Positions 17,855 to 27,272 of a stretch of 64,000 nucleotides of DNA are shown here, in pieces. The position numbers were made by a program, and so were the translations under genes. The notes beneath the pieces are model-generated. The model had not been told where the DNA came from, did no database searches, and was given only the letters and a program-made list of their open reading frames with translations. Each line of letters starts with the position of its first letter. Positions within the stretch are counted from its first letter, which is position 1. Origin of the DNA: Alistipes sp. (GTDB lineage Bacteria; Bacteroidota; Bacteroidia; Bacteroidales; Rikenellaceae); NCBI GenBank assembly GCA_017504265.1, contig JAFVRN010000015.1:62001-126000 (forward strand), read 5' to 3'.

Positions 17855-19014
17855 TAGATAAAGGTGCAGTGCTCGGAGCGTGGGACCTCAGCGAGGTCCC
17901 CACTCCGGCATATATCATACACCGTGGGTTGCTCGATGCCAACCTTGAAATCGCAGACCGCATACGTCGAGAGGCCGGTGTGGAGATTATCGTGGCGTTG
18001 AAGGCCAATGCCACGTGGCCTATATTCGATATGCTTGCTGCACACTCCGACGGAGCTACGGCAAGCTCACTATGTGAGGCTCGCCTCGTAAACGAATATA
18101 TGGGTGTCAAGGCTCATACCTATGCACCGGTATATGCCGAGAGTGAGTTCGACGAGATTGCGGCATACAGCTCGCACATAACCTTCAACTCGCTATCGCA
18201 GTACGAGCGATACGGACAACGTGCCATAGAGCAAGGCATATCGTGTGGCCTGAGGGTAAACCCCGAGTATAGCACCGTAAGTACCGACCTCTACAACCCC
18301 TGTATCGCCGAGTCGAGATTGGGTGTGCGCAGCTGTGACATCACCGCATGGCCTAAGGGTGTCGAAGGTCTGCACTTCCACTCGCTATGTGAGTCACGTC
18401 CCTCGGACTTGGAGGCAACGCTACGCGCCGTGGAGGAGCGTTTCGGAGGATGGTTCGGCCAACTAAAATGGATAAATATGGGTGGCGGCCACCTCTTCAC
18501 TCACGATGACTACGACACAGACTACCTTATTGAGATACTGCAAGCGTTCAAGGCTCGTCATCCCCACCTGCGAGTGATACTCGAACCGGGCAGTGCCTTC
18601 ACATGGGATACGGGAGTGCTTCTATCCCGCATCGAGGATATAGTGCATAACGGGGGTCGCACGACGCTAATGCTCAACGTCTCGTTTGCCTGTCATATGC
18701 CCGATACGCTGGAGATGCCATACAAACCTGCGATAGTGGGTATGCATGATGGAGGGGAGGGAGAGAGAAGCTACTGGATGGGGGGTAACTCCTGCCTCGC
18801 AGGCGATATGTACGGCAGTTGGGCCTTTGACGATGGCCACACGCCACAGATAGGAGATAGGATTATATTCCGAGATATGATACACTACACGCTGGTAAAG
18901 ACCACGATGTTCAACGGCGTGTCGCACCCGTCAATCCTCCTATACGACCCTACGCACGGCTTTACCACGCTGCGCGAGTTTGGATACGAGGACTATAAAC
19001 AGAGAATGGGATAA
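17851..19014 (+). CDS. nspC: Carboxynorspermidine/carboxyspermidine decarboxylase
   Basis: A PLP enzyme of the alanine-racemase fold (group III-like decarboxylases) that decarboxylates carboxyspermidine to spermidine. 387 residues; the PLP lysine is K51 in IIVALKANATWPIFD. A glycine-rich phosphate loop (WINMGGGHLF) and the active-site Cys region (GNSCLAGD) are present. Its start overlaps the dehydrogenase stop. Together the pair forms the S-adenosylmethionine-independent spermidine branch. Confidence 0.94.
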   Translation: MIDKGAVLGAWDLSEVPTPAYIIHRGLLDANLEIADRIRREAGVEIIVALKANATWPIFDMLAAHSDGATASSLCEARLVNEYMGVKAHTYAPVYAESEFDEIAAYSSHITFNSLSQYERYGQRAIEQGISCGLRVNPEYSTVSTDLYNPCIAESRLGVRSCDITAWPKGVEGLHFHSLCESRPSDLEATLRAVEERFGGWFGQLKWINMGGGHLFTHDDYDTDYLIEILQAFKARHPHLRVILEPGSAFTWDTGVLLSRIEDIVHNGGRTTLMLNVSFACHMPDTLEMPYKPAIVGMHDGGEGERSYWMGGNSCLAGDMYGSWAFDDGHTPQIGDRIIFRDMIHYTLVKTTMFNGVSHPSILLYDPTHGFTTLREFGYEDYKQRMG

Positions 19015-19051
19015 AACCCGCAACAGAAGAACCTATAATACTTAACCGAAG

Positions 19052-20947
19052 ATGAGAAAATGGAAGGTAGAGGACTCGATAGAACTCTATAACATAAATA
19101 GTTGGGGCAAGGACTACTTCTCGGTAAACGAGCGCGGAAATATCGTTGTGTCACCCAAGGAGGGAGGCCCCGAGATTGATCTTCGCCAGCTCCTCGACGA
19201 GTTGCAACTGCACGACGTGCAGCTACCCCTGCTACTTCGTTTTCCAGATATACTGAATAACCGCATAGCCAAGATATCGAAGTGCTTTGCCAAGGCTGCC
19301 AAGGAGTACGACTACAAGTCGCAGAGCTATATAGTATACCCTATCAAGGTAAATCAGATGCGCCCCGTTGTCGAGGAGCTTATAAGCCATGGCAATAAGT
19401 TTAACGTAGGCCTCGAAGCAGGCTCTAAACCTGAACTACACGCCGTACTATCGCTCAACTTCGACAGCGACTCGCTTATCATCTGCAACGGATATAAGGA
19501 CGAGAGCTACATACGCCTTGCGCTCCTTGCACAGAAGATGGGGCGTAAGATATTCCTCGTCGTAGAGAAGATGATGGAGCTGCGCACCATAGCACGCCTC
19601 GCGAAGCAGATGCATATCAAGCCTAATATCGGCATACGTATCAAGCTCGCCAGCTCGGGTAGCGGCAAGTGGGAGGAGTCGGGAGGCGATGTGAGTAAGT
19701 TCGGCCTTAACTCCTCGGAGCTTATCGATGCCTTGGAGCTGCTACGCCGCGAGCAGATGGAGGATTGCTTCAAGCTGATACACTTCCATATAGGCTCGCA
19801 GGTAACCAACATACGCCGCATCAAGACCGCCCTGAAAGAGGCGACACAGTTCTACGCACAGCTGCGCAAGAGCGGCTACAATATCGACTTTGTGGATATT
19901 GGCGGAGGCCTCGGCGTAAACTACGACGGCTCACGCTCGGCAACAAGCGGCAATAGCATAAACTACTCTATTCAGGAGTATGTGAATGATGCCGTATACT
20001 CGATAGTGGATATATGTCGCAAGAACAACCTCGAACAACCCAACCTTATAATCGAGTCGGGCCGCTCGCTCACGGCACACCACTCCATACTTATCTTCGA
20101 GGTTATGGCACGTACGCAACTTCCGGCCTTTGACGACGAGGAGATTGGCAGCGATGCCCACGAGCTTGTACGCGACCTCTACGACATATGGAACAAGCTC
20201 ACCCCATCACGCCTTCTGGAGATGTGGCACGATGCTATGCAGATACGTGACGAGGCCCTCGAACTATTCAACCTCGGCATGGTGGATCTCGCCACACGCG
20301 CCCTCGTCGAGAGGCTCTTCTGGAGTATCGCACGTGAGGTGAATACTATGGCCGGCAAGAGTAAACATGCTCCCGAGGAGCTTCGTACCATATCACGCCG
20401 CCTTCCGGATAAGTATTTCTGCAACTTCTCGCTCTTTCAGTCGTTGCCCGACGCATGGGCTATCGACCAGATATTTCCGGTAGTGCCAATATCGCGCCTT
20501 AATGAGCCACCCACACTCTCGGCAACATTGCAGGATATCACGTGTGACTCGGATGGTAAGATAGACAACTTTATATCGACCTCGAATAACGCCTACCACC
20601 TCCCCGTACACGAATTACGCGATGGCGAACCATACTATATGGGAGTATTCCTTGTAGGCGCATATCAGGAGATATTGGGCGACCTGCACAACCTCTTTGG
20701 CGATACCAACGCCGTGCATATCAGCATCAAGGATGACGAGTATGTGGTGGATAAGATTATCGAGGGAGAGACCATCGCCGATGTATTGGACTATGTGCAG
20801 TTCGACCATAAACGTATGGTGCGCGCCATAGAGATATGGGTATCGAAGTCGGTTAAGAGCGGGGCTATCAGCCTCGAGGAGGGCAAGGAGTTTATATCTA
20901 ACTACCGCTCAGGACTATACGGCTACACCTACCTCGACCTGCAATAG
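19052..20947 (+). CDS. speA: Biosynthetic arginine decarboxylase
   Basis: Converts arginine to agmatine, the substrate of the agmatinase encoded at the head of the operon. 631 residues, the normal SpeA length; the PLP lysine is K99 in YIVYPIKVNQM. Further blocks are DIGGGLGVNYDGS (phosphate binding) and ESGRSLTAHH. No signal peptide is seen, so it acts in the cytoplasm. It is last in the operon although it acts first in the pathway. Two structured repeat elements lie immediately downstream. Confidence 0.96.
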   Translation: MRKWKVEDSIELYNINSWGKDYFSVNERGNIVVSPKEGGPEIDLRQLLDELQLHDVQLPLLLRFPDILNNRIAKISKCFAKAAKEYDYKSQSYIVYPIKVNQMRPVVEELISHGNKFNVGLEAGSKPELHAVLSLNFDSDSLIICNGYKDESYIRLALLAQKMGRKIFLVVEKMMELRTIARLAKQMHIKPNIGIRIKLASSGSGKWEESGGDVSKFGLNSSELIDALELLRREQMEDCFKLIHFHIGSQVTNIRRIKTALKEATQFYAQLRKSGYNIDFVDIGGGLGVNYDGSRSATSGNSINYSIQEYVNDAVYSIVDICRKNNLEQPNLIIESGRSLTAHHSILIFEVMARTQLPAFDDEEIGSDAHELVRDLYDIWNKLTPSRLLEMWHDAMQIRDEALELFNLGMVDLATRALVERLFWSIAREVNTMAGKSKHAPEELRTISRRLPDKYFCNFSLFQSLPDAWAIDQIFPVVPISRLNEPPTLSATLQDITCDSDGKIDNFISTSNNAYHLPVHELRDGEPYYMGVFLVGAYQEILGDLHNLFGDTNAVHISIKDDEYVVDKIIEGETIADVLDYVQFDHKRMVRAIEIWVSKSVKSGAISLEEGKEFISNYRSGLYGYTYLDLQ

Positions 20948-20989
20948 ATGCGCCGCTATCACGAGAATCCAAATCAGCAGCAAGACCCC

Positions 20990-21114
20990 AATTTTTGTCA
21001 GAAGGGGTTAGCTGTGGCCTCGATTAAGAAATTGCCCCGGATGGATAGTACTTGGCGTACATTCCATTCGGGGCAATGATTGAGAGGTCGCAGATGACCC
21101 CTTATCACAAAAAT
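20990..21114 (+). repeat. MITE-like element, copy A
   Basis: About 125 bases with imperfect terminal inverted repeats: left AATTTTTGTCAGAAGGGGTT (20990-21009), right 21096-21114, whose reverse complement matches at ~16 of 19 bases. Inside is a 14-bp hairpin, ATTGCCCCGGATGG / CCATTCGGGGCAAT (21031-21044, 21064-21077). Its loop contains GTAC...GTAC. A second copy at 21323-21450 has the same loop but a different, still paired, stem. Confidence 0.55.
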
Positions 21115-21119
21115 CCTAA

Positions 21120-21236
21120 TTAGCGGTAAGACCCAAAATTTTTGTCAGAGTGTTGCAGGGCTGCGCCCTGCCACTGCCGAGCAGTGTGGGTCAAATGGGT
21201 TAGATGTGTCCAATGGGTTAGATGGGGATTTTTCCA
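21120..21236 (+). repeat. Partial third copy and hairpin
   Basis: TTAGCGGTAAGACCC then AATTTTTGTCAG (21137 on) repeats the left flank and left end of the elements at 20990 and 21323, but no right end follows. A 7-bp GC hairpin GCAGGGC/TGC/GCCCTGC lies at 21155-21171. Confidence 0.4.
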
Positions 21237-21239
21237 CAG

Positions 21240-21295
21240 AGCACACAGAACCCACAAAACCCACTGAACCCATAGAGCCCATAGAACCCACAACA
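21240..21295 (+). repeat. Degenerate CCCA/ACCCATAGA tandem repeat
   Basis: Repeats of 8-9 bases (CACAGAACCCA, CAAAACCCA, CTGAACCCA, TAGAGCCCA, TAGAACCCA). A short reading frame passes through, but it looks like low-complexity sequence, not a gene. Confidence 0.5.
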
Positions 21296-21322
21296 CTCGG
21301 GATAATCAGCGGTTATACCTCA

Positions 21323-21450
21323 AATTTTTGTCAGAAGGGTGCCGAGTGCCACACTCGGCAAAAAGGGCGACGATGGGTAGTACCTGAGCGTACATCCCAT
21401 TGTCGCCATTTTTTGTTAGGGGCAGCAATCGACCCCTTATCACAAAAATT
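21323..21450 (+). repeat. MITE-like element, copy B
   Basis: Left end AATTTTTGTCAGAAGGGT (21323-21340), right end GACCCCTTATCACAAAAATT (21431-21450). The internal hairpin GGCGACGATGGG / CCCATTGTCGCC (21366-21377, 21396-21407) is followed by a T-run on both strands, so it can terminate both speA-side and rlmH-side transcripts. The right end overlaps the rlmH stop codon. Confidence 0.55.
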
Positions 21451-21922
21451 ATTCGTGGTGGTATGGCTCGTTTCGCAGTATCGTAAAAGCTCGGTATAGC
21501 TGCTCTGTGAATATAGCACGTACTATCTGGTGCGAGAAGGTCATACGCGATAGCGATAGAGAAGAGTCGCAACGACTATATAGAGCATCGGAGAAGCCAT
21601 AGGGGCCTCCAATGATAAACACAAGGCGTTTTGTACCTGCCGACATACGACGTTGCAGAAGCTCGGCAAACTCGACAGAACGCAGCTCGGCACCCCTCTC
21701 ATCAAGAAGCATAACGTAGTCGGCATCGGTAAGCTGACGCAGTATGGCCTCGCCTTCAAGGCGTTTCTGCTCGGCCTCGGAGAGCTTCTTGGTGTTGCGC
21801 ACATCGGCAATAGTGGTTATAGCAAAGCGCACATAGTGGTTCAGGCGTTTGGCATACATCGCAACCAACGCCTCAACCTCCTTCATATCGGTCTTGCCGA
21901 CAACAATTAGCTCTATGTTCAT
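21449..21922 (-). CDS. rlmH: 23S rRNA pseudouridine-1915 N3-methyltransferase
   Basis: SPOUT-class SAM-dependent methyltransferase that modifies pseudouridine 1915 in helix 69 of 23S rRNA. 157 residues, the normal length. The knotted SAM site is visible as FIIGGPYGFSDALY, and the C-terminal block SLSRMTFSHQIVRAIFTEQLYRAF ends in YHHE, as is typical. It lies 5 bases downstream of the GH2-like gene and probably shares its transcript. Confidence 0.96.
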   Translation of the reverse strand: MNIELIVVGKTDMKEVEALVAMYAKRLNHYVRFAITTIADVRNTKKLSEAEQKRLEGEAILRQLTDADYVMLLDERGAELRSVEFAELLQRRMSAGTKRLVFIIGGPYGFSDALYSRCDSSLSLSRMTFSHQIVRAIFTEQLYRAFTILRNEPYHHE

Positions 21923-21926
21923 CGCT

Positions 21927-23279
21927 CTATTCCAAATCTAAATCACTGTTCCACTCGCCAGCAGCACCCACATAGATTATAGGACGGCTGTCACCCTTGG
22001 ATTTGAGTAGTTCGTAGGCCTTATACATATTGTAGCCATTGCCCGACGAGGCATTGCCCAGCGAGAATGCTATGATGCAAGTGTGGTTATGGGCGCGGTG
22101 ATACATAGCCTCGACACGCCGCAGATAGTCGTCGAGGAGTTCGGGGGCATTGGATGGCGTGCCTCCCACGCTGCGGTTGTCGCCCGCCGAGGGAGAGGAT
22201 ATGGCGGCACAGTCGATGACATATACACCCAGCTTATCGCATATCGCGTAGAACCACATTGGCTGCGGATAGGCGGGACATAGTGTATTTATGCCCTGCG
22301 CCTTTAAGGTCTTTATCTCTCGCTCGGTGGTGGTTGCATCTGTAGCGGCATTATAGTTACTCTTACGTAGCGTGATGGGTTGGCCGAAGAGCGTGATGCC
22401 CGCCTGTGAGTCGTAGCCATACTCCACAAAGCCCACTTTCAAAGGTATATACTCCCAGAGGATACCGCTACGCTTGACATATAGCATTAGGTCGTATAGC
22501 TTGGCATTGGACTCTGACCAGCGGTTGGGATTGGAGTGGTATATATAGGGGCGGAAGCGCATAGTATCGCGTGTATAGCCCGTAATGGCAAGGTCATTGA
22601 CGCTATACTCCATCAGTTTACCATCGGGAGCGTATATATCGTAGCCCACCTCTATAAGTTCGTCGGTAGAGAAGGAGTTGTCCACCACCACATCGAGGCA
22701 TAGTTGCGCAAAGCGTCCGAGCGAGTCGGGCAACATGCGCACCTTGAAGTCGTATACACCGAGGCGACGCTGCGCAAAGATGTAGCTATTCTCGAACTGA
22801 GTACGCGAAGGTTGCTGCAACCCTTCGTCAAGATGCGACATGTAAGGTTCGTCTACGGTGACGATAGCTACCACATTATCGCCCTGACGCAGATACGACG
22901 AGATGAAGGTATCGTAGGGTGTAAACCTGTCGAGAGGCTCGCATATCTGTACGCCGTTGATGAAGATGGTGTAGTCGCTACCCACATTCTCGGTATGCAG
23001 ATAGGCGTTATAGTCGTTCCACGATGCCGGCACGTTGATTGTCTGCTCGTATACGGCACGCACAGCACCACTATCGGATGTGAACTGCAATGCGGGGCGG
23101 TAGTCTATATATTTATCAATGGCGGTGCGCACATTACGTTTTGCATCTTCACGCTTGTCATAACATATAAATTCGGAGCGTCGTATAGGTTGCTGCGCCT
23201 CAACCCGATATGGTACGAATGACGAAAGTATCGAAATAAGGAGTGCGAAAAAGAGGTATCTTCTCATAATTTTATTCAT
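21927..23279 (-). CDS. GH2-like secreted protein lacking the catalytic acid (pseudoenzyme)
   Basis: 450 residues from MNKIMRR (ATG 23279); an in-frame start at 23300 overlaps the -7 box and is rejected. Signal peptide residues ~7-28. A jelly-roll (sugar-binding) domain (~60-150), an immunoglobulin-like domain (~175-285) and the first part of a GH2 TIM barrel (~290-440) follow. In active GH2 enzymes the block reads SLGNES; here it is SLGNAS with A410 at the acid/base position. The protein ends about 40 residues later, before the nucleophile strand, and the NRH-type motif is also changed (RKSNYNAATD). It is predicted to bind, not cleave, a sugar. Confidence 0.75.
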   Translation of the reverse strand: MNKIMRRYLFFALLISILSSFVPYRVEAQQPIRRSEFICYDKREDAKRNVRTAIDKYIDYRPALQFTSDSGAVRAVYEQTINVPASWNDYNAYLHTENVGSDYTIFINGVQICEPLDRFTPYDTFISSYLRQGDNVVAIVTVDEPYMSHLDEGLQQPSRTQFENSYIFAQRRLGVYDFKVRMLPDSLGRFAQLCLDVVVDNSFSTDELIEVGYDIYAPDGKLMEYSVNDLAITGYTRDTMRFRPYIYHSNPNRWSESNAKLYDLMLYVKRSGILWEYIPLKVGFVEYGYDSQAGITLFGQPITLRKSNYNAATDATTTEREIKTLKAQGINTLCPAYPQPMWFYAICDKLGVYVIDCAAISSPSAGDNRSVGGTPSNAPELLDDYLRRVEAMYHRAHNHTCIIAFSLGNASSGNGYNMYKAYELLKSKGDSRPIIYVGAAGEWNSDLDLE

Positions 23280-23289
23280 AATATCACTA

Positions 23290-23297
23290 CAAAGGTA
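23290..23297 (-). promoter_or_regulatory. -7 box for GH2-like/rlmH operon
   Basis: TACCTTTG on the minus strand with TTG about 19-20 bases upstream. It lies inside the longest frame and so moves the protein start to 23279. Confidence 0.55.
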
Positions 23298-23338
23298 CAA
23301 AAAAGTGGAGAGAGTGCAATCGTTTGCAAAAAATTTAG

Positions 23339-23346
23339 TAATTTTG
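23339..23346 (+). promoter_or_regulatory. -7 box for asnS
   Basis: TAATTTTG, 58 bases before the asnS start; divergent from the GH2-like gene promoter. Confidence 0.5.
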
Positions 23347-23404
23347 CGTGATTATATCCGCTCCTGATTATAACGAACAAAGAGTAATAAAAATATATAG
23401 AGGT

Positions 23405-24793
23405 ATGAAATTGATTAGAATTGCCGAGATGCTACGTATGGAGGGCGACGGCAGAGAGGTTACAGTGAAGGGTTGGGTACGCACAAAGCGTGGCAACAAG
23501 AATGTAGCTTTCATAGCACTTAACGACGGTTCGTGCGTCGCTAACATTCAGGTTGTTGTAGACCTTCAACAGATTGACGAGTCGGAGCTTAAAAGCGTGA
23601 CTACGGGAGCTTGTCTTCGTGTAGACGGTAAGCTCGTTCAGTCGCTCGGCGCAGGTCAGGGTGTCGAGGTGCAGGCATCACGAATCGAGATTTACGGCAC
23701 GGCAGACCCCGAGAGCTACCCCTTGCAGAAGAAGGGTCACTCGTTGGAGTTCCTGCGTGATATTGCCTACCTACGTCCACGTACCAACACCTTTGGCGCA
23801 GTATTGCGTATACGTCACGCTATGGCATATGCCATCCATAAGTACTTCAACGACAGAGGCTTCTACTACCTACACACACCTCTTATCACAGCTTCGGACT
23901 GCGAGGGTGCAGGTGCTATGTTCAACGTATCGACACTCGATATGGAGAATCCTCCACGCAACGAGGAGGGCAAGGTGGATTACACACAGGATTTCTTTGG
24001 TAAGCCTTGCAGCCTGACAGTATCAGGACAGCTCGAAGGCGAGCTTGGTGCTTTGGCTCTGGGTCAGATTTATACCTTTGGCCCTACGTTCCGTGCCGAG
24101 AACTCTAACACGCCACGCCACTTGGCTGAGTTCTGGATGATAGAGCCTGAGATGGCCTTCTACGAGTTGCAGGACGACATGGATTTGGCTGAGGACTTCC
24201 TCAAATACCTTATTCGCTACGCCTTGGAGAACTGCCGTGAGGATCTCGAATTTATGAATAAGATGTGGGATAAGGGTCTATTGGAGCGTTTGCAGTTTGT
24301 CTTGGACAACGACTTCGTACGCTTGGACTACACCGAGGGTATCGAGATATTGAAGGCTTCGGGCAAGAAGTTCGAGTTCCCATGCGACTGGGGTTGCGAC
24401 CTGCAATCGGAGCACGAGCGTTACCTTGTCGAGGAGCACTTCAAGCGTCCCGTCATCCTTATCAACTATCCTAAGGAGATTAAGGCCTTCTACATGAAGC
24501 TCAACGACGATGGCAAGACCGTGCGTGCAATGGATGTATTATTCCCACAGATTGGCGAAATTATCGGTGGTTCGGAGCGTGAAGCCGACTTTGGCAAGCT
24601 TTGTGCAAGAGTGGATGAGTTAGGCATGAGCCGTCGTGAGCTGTGGTGGTATCTCGACACACGTCGTTGGGGTTCTGCTCCTCACTCAGGCTTCGGTCTC
24701 GGCTTCGAGCGTCTGCTTCTCTTCGTGACGGGCATGGGTAACATTCGCGATGTGATACCATTCCCACGTACTCCGAAGAACGCCGAGTTCTAA
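23405..24793 (+). CDS. asnS: Asparaginyl-tRNA synthetase
   Basis: Class IIb aminoacyl-tRNA synthetase that charges tRNA-Asn. 462 residues from ATG 23405 ([10 protein letters not shown]); the frame is open from 23348 but that part follows the promoter directly. The N-terminal OB-fold anticodon domain ([21 protein letters not shown]) is followed by the class II core, with motif 2 [21 protein letters not shown] and motif 3 [15 protein letters not shown]. The ending [12 protein letters not shown] is typical. A strong terminator lies 28 bases past the stop. Confidence 0.97.
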   Translation: MKLIRIAEMLRMEGDGREVTVKGWVRTKRGNKNVAFIALNDGSCVANIQVVVDLQQIDESELKSVTTGACLRVDGKLVQSLGAGQGVEVQASRIEIYGTADPESYPLQKKGHSLEFLRDIAYLRPRTNTFGAVLRIRHAMAYAIHKYFNDRGFYYLHTPLITASDCEGAGAMFNVSTLDMENPPRNEEGKVDYTQDFFGKPCSLTVSGQLEGELGALALGQIYTFGPTFRAENSNTPRHLAEFWMIEPEMAFYELQDDMDLAEDFLKYLIRYALENCREDLEFMNKMWDKGLLERLQFVLDNDFVRLDYTEGIEILKASGKKFEFPCDWGCDLQSEHERYLVEEHFKRPVILINYPKEIKAFYMKLNDDGKTVRAMDVLFPQIGEIIGGSEREADFGKLCARVDELGMSRRELWWYLDTRRWGSAPHSGFGLGFERLLLFVTGMGNIRDVIPFPRTPKNAEF

Positions 24794-24820
24794 GCCTCGG
24801 TGCTATGCTCAACGCCCTAA

Positions 24821-24856
24821 CGAACGGCCGGCCAATGGCCGACTGTTCGTTTTTTT
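24821..24856 (+). terminator. Terminator of asnS
   Basis: A 13-bp GC-rich stem with one mismatch (CGAACGGCCGGCC / GGCCGACTGTTCG), loop AAT, then seven T. Confidence 0.88.
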
Positions 24857-24869
24857 AATGTTATAGATT

Positions 24870-26309
24870 ATGGCAAACCGACTCCAACAAACTATTGCGC
24901 TGCAAACCAAGATTTCACCGCAGCAGATACAGATGATAAAGCTTCTCGAACTGCCCACAATGCAGCTCGAAGAGCGCATCAAGCGTGAAATAGAGGATAA
25001 CATCGTCTTGGAGGAGGATACCGACACTAAGAGTGAGGGCGAGGAGAGCAACAACGACCTGCCCGACAAAATATCTGTCGAGGAGTATATAAGCAAGGAG
25101 GATGACACCCCTTCGTACAAGAGCCGTGTAAACAACTTCTCGAAGGACGATAAGCAGCGTCCCGTATATATCACCGAGGGACGCTCATTGGGCGAGTCAC
25201 TCATAGAGCAACTGCGCTTCCGCTCGCTTAGCGACGAGGAGATGATCATCGCTGCATATATCGTGGGAAGCATCGACGACGACGGCTATCTGCGTCGTGA
25301 CCTTGTATCGCTCTCCGACGACCTGGCCTTTACTCGCGGCATGGAGGTCAGCGTGGAGGAGATAGAGCGCATACTCGGCATCGTGCAGGAGTTGGAGCCG
25401 GCAGGCATCGGGGCACGCTCCCTGCAAGAGTGCTTGCTGTTGCAGCTACGTCAGCAGCACCTCGATAGTCCCACAAAGCGACTTGCCGCAAAGATTATAA
25501 GCTCGCACTTCGAGGCCTTTGCCAAGAAGCACTACGAGAAGCTTATGGCACGCCTCGCTATCGGCGAGGAGGAGTTCCGCGAGGTTATAGAGTATATCCG
25601 CACACTATCGCCCAAACCCGGAAACCTATACACCGAGGGCGGCATTGACACCACACCATATATCGTTCCCGACTTCCTGCTCGACACCACCGATGGCGAT
25701 ATGCGCCTTACGCTCAACTCGGCAGGGATACCCGAGGTGCGCATATCACGCCGCTACCGAGATATGATACGTGATATGGTGGCTGCGGATGGCACGGTAA
25801 ACGACAAAGATCGCGAGGCACTGCAATTTGTGAAGAGCAAGATAGACTCCGCAAAGTGGTTTATATCGGCTATTAAACAGCGACACGACACACTGATGCG
25901 CACTATGCAGACCATACTCGACTTCCAGCGCGAGTACTTCATAGATGGCGACAAGAGCAAGCTGCGACCTATGATATTGAAGGATATAGCCGACCGCACC
26001 GGCCTCGACGTATCGACAATATCGCGTGTGGTAAACAGCAAGTATATACAGACACACTTCGGCATAATACTACTTAAATCGCTATTCTCGGAGGGTATGC
26101 AGACATCGTCGGGCGAGGAGGTGTCGAGCCACGAGATAAAGAAGATATTGCAAGACTGCATAGATTCGGAGGATAAGCGACACCCGCTGACCGACGAACA
26201 CCTTATGGACATCCTCAACCAAAAGGGCTACCGCATAGCACGACGCACGGTGGCGAAGTATCGCGAGATGCTCGATATTCCCGTGGCACGTATGCGCAAG
26301 CAGATATAG
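24870..26309 (+). CDS. rpoN: RNA polymerase sigma-54 factor
   Basis: Directs RNA polymerase to -24/-12 promoters and needs an enhancer-binding ATPase to open them. 479 residues. The N-terminal Gln-rich activator region (QTIALQTKISPQQIQMIKLL) is followed by an acidic stretch (residues ~45-85), the core-binding domain, and the C-terminal DNA-binding part with the RpoN box (ARRTVAKYRE) near the end. No activator ATPase gene of the NtrC type is in this window. Confidence 0.97.
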   Translation: MANRLQQTIALQTKISPQQIQMIKLLELPTMQLEERIKREIEDNIVLEEDTDTKSEGEESNNDLPDKISVEEYISKEDDTPSYKSRVNNFSKDDKQRPVYITEGRSLGESLIEQLRFRSLSDEEMIIAAYIVGSIDDDGYLRRDLVSLSDDLAFTRGMEVSVEEIERILGIVQELEPAGIGARSLQECLLLQLRQQHLDSPTKRLAAKIISSHFEAFAKKHYEKLMARLAIGEEEFREVIEYIRTLSPKPGNLYTEGGIDTTPYIVPDFLLDTTDGDMRLTLNSAGIPEVRISRRYRDMIRDMVAADGTVNDKDREALQFVKSKIDSAKWFISAIKQRHDTLMRTMQTILDFQREYFIDGDKSKLRPMILKDIADRTGLDVSTISRVVNSKYIQTHFGIILLKSLFSEGMQTSSGEEVSSHEIKKILQDCIDSEDKRHPLTDEHLMDILNQKGYRIARRTVAKYREMLDIPVARMRKQI

Positions 26310-26465
26310 CCGTCGCGCAGGGTGATAGGCGTTAGGAGCTATATAGATTCGGGTGTGAGAGTGGCGTAGAGTGGCGTAGAGTGAAGTGCGATAATAAAAT
26401 TTCGATATTAACCATTTTTTATCTATCTTTACACCGTAGAACCATATTATATTTAGTTGAGATAT

Positions 26466-27116
26466 ATGAAACGACTGCTACTGACACTTACCGCACTACT
26501 ACTAATAGCACCTCAGCTTCTGGCAGCAACGCCTGCCGGCAGCTACGACGAGGAGCTATACGGACTAAACAAGCCCGCGAACCGCATCAAGCACCAAGTA
26601 GATATAAATGCCGGATTTATAGCCGGAGGCAAACTAAAAACCAAGAACTTCGGTAAGATAAAGACCAACCTTGCACGTCCCTTCGTGGATGTGACCTATG
26701 GTGCGCGCTTCAACCAATTTCTATTTGCCGGCATAGGTACGGGTGTGCAGTATGCCTATGGCGAGTGCAACCTGATACACCTCTTCGACGTGGCATCACC
26801 CGACAGGTGGGGAGCTGTGACCATACCGCTCTTCGCAAGCATCAAGGGCTACTTCCCCGTAAGTCGTTTGGTAGCACCATACATAGGGTTGAGCATAGGA
26901 CACGCCTTTATCGCAACATCCAACTTCTCGCAGGAGGGTTACGGCAAGCTTAAAGGCGGCCTATACTGCAAGTTCGGTGCAGGTGTCACGGTAGGCAAGT
27001 TCAACGTAAGCCTCGGCCTTGCATCGCAGAGTATGAAGTGGATAGATGCCAAGGGCGATGTGATGTTCAGCGCAGGAAATAACGCCGCCTACATCGAGGT
27101 GGGCGTCAAGTTCTAA
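26466..27116 (+). CDS. Outer-membrane beta-barrel protein (porin-like small barrel)
   Basis: 216 residues from ATG 26466 (a TTG nine bases earlier is less likely). Signal peptide MKRLLLTLTALLLIAPQLLAA, then alternating hydrophobic strands (VDINAGFIAGG, FVDVTYGARFNQFLFAGIGTG) ending in AAYIEVGVKF, the typical C-terminal aromatic residue of an outer-membrane barrel. About eight strands fit the length. No ligand can be named. It stands alone between rpoN and lysC. Confidence 0.75.
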   Translation: MKRLLLTLTALLLIAPQLLAATPAGSYDEELYGLNKPANRIKHQVDINAGFIAGGKLKTKNFGKIKTNLARPFVDVTYGARFNQFLFAGIGTGVQYAYGECNLIHLFDVASPDRWGAVTIPLFASIKGYFPVSRLVAPYIGLSIGHAFIATSNFSQEGYGKLKGGLYCKFGAGVTVGKFNVSLGLASQSMKWIDAKGDVMFSAGNNAAYIEVGVKF

Positions 27117-27126
27117 CCCCCTCGGG

Positions 27127-27195
27127 GCAAGAGGGAGAAGGAGAGAGATGTGAGTGAGAGAGAGAGTGAGTGAGGGAGAGAAGTGAGTGAGATAA
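27127..27195. repeat. Purine-rich GAGA/GTGA low-complexity tract
   Basis: About 70 bases composed almost only of G and A with repeated GAGAGA and GTGAGTGA between the beta-barrel gene and the lysC terminator. I see no gene or hairpin in it. Confidence 0.6.
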
Positions 27196-27203
27196 AATAA
27201 GAT

Positions 27204-27237
27204 TGCGGGGTATCCGAAACATATCGGATACCCCGCA
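27204..27237 (-). terminator. Terminator of lysC
   Basis: A 13-bp perfect stem TGCGGGGTATCCG / CGGATACCCCGCA. On the minus strand it is followed by ATCTTATTTTATC. The symmetry would also stop rightward transcripts. Confidence 0.8.
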
Positions 27238-27272
27238 AATATTATATCTAAAGGGTCTACTTAGTACGAGGT

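Noticed and set aside
21206..21499. Rightward frame encoding EPT/EPI repeats
   Set aside because: It runs through the tandem repeat and copy B of the MITE-like element; low complexity, no start signal.
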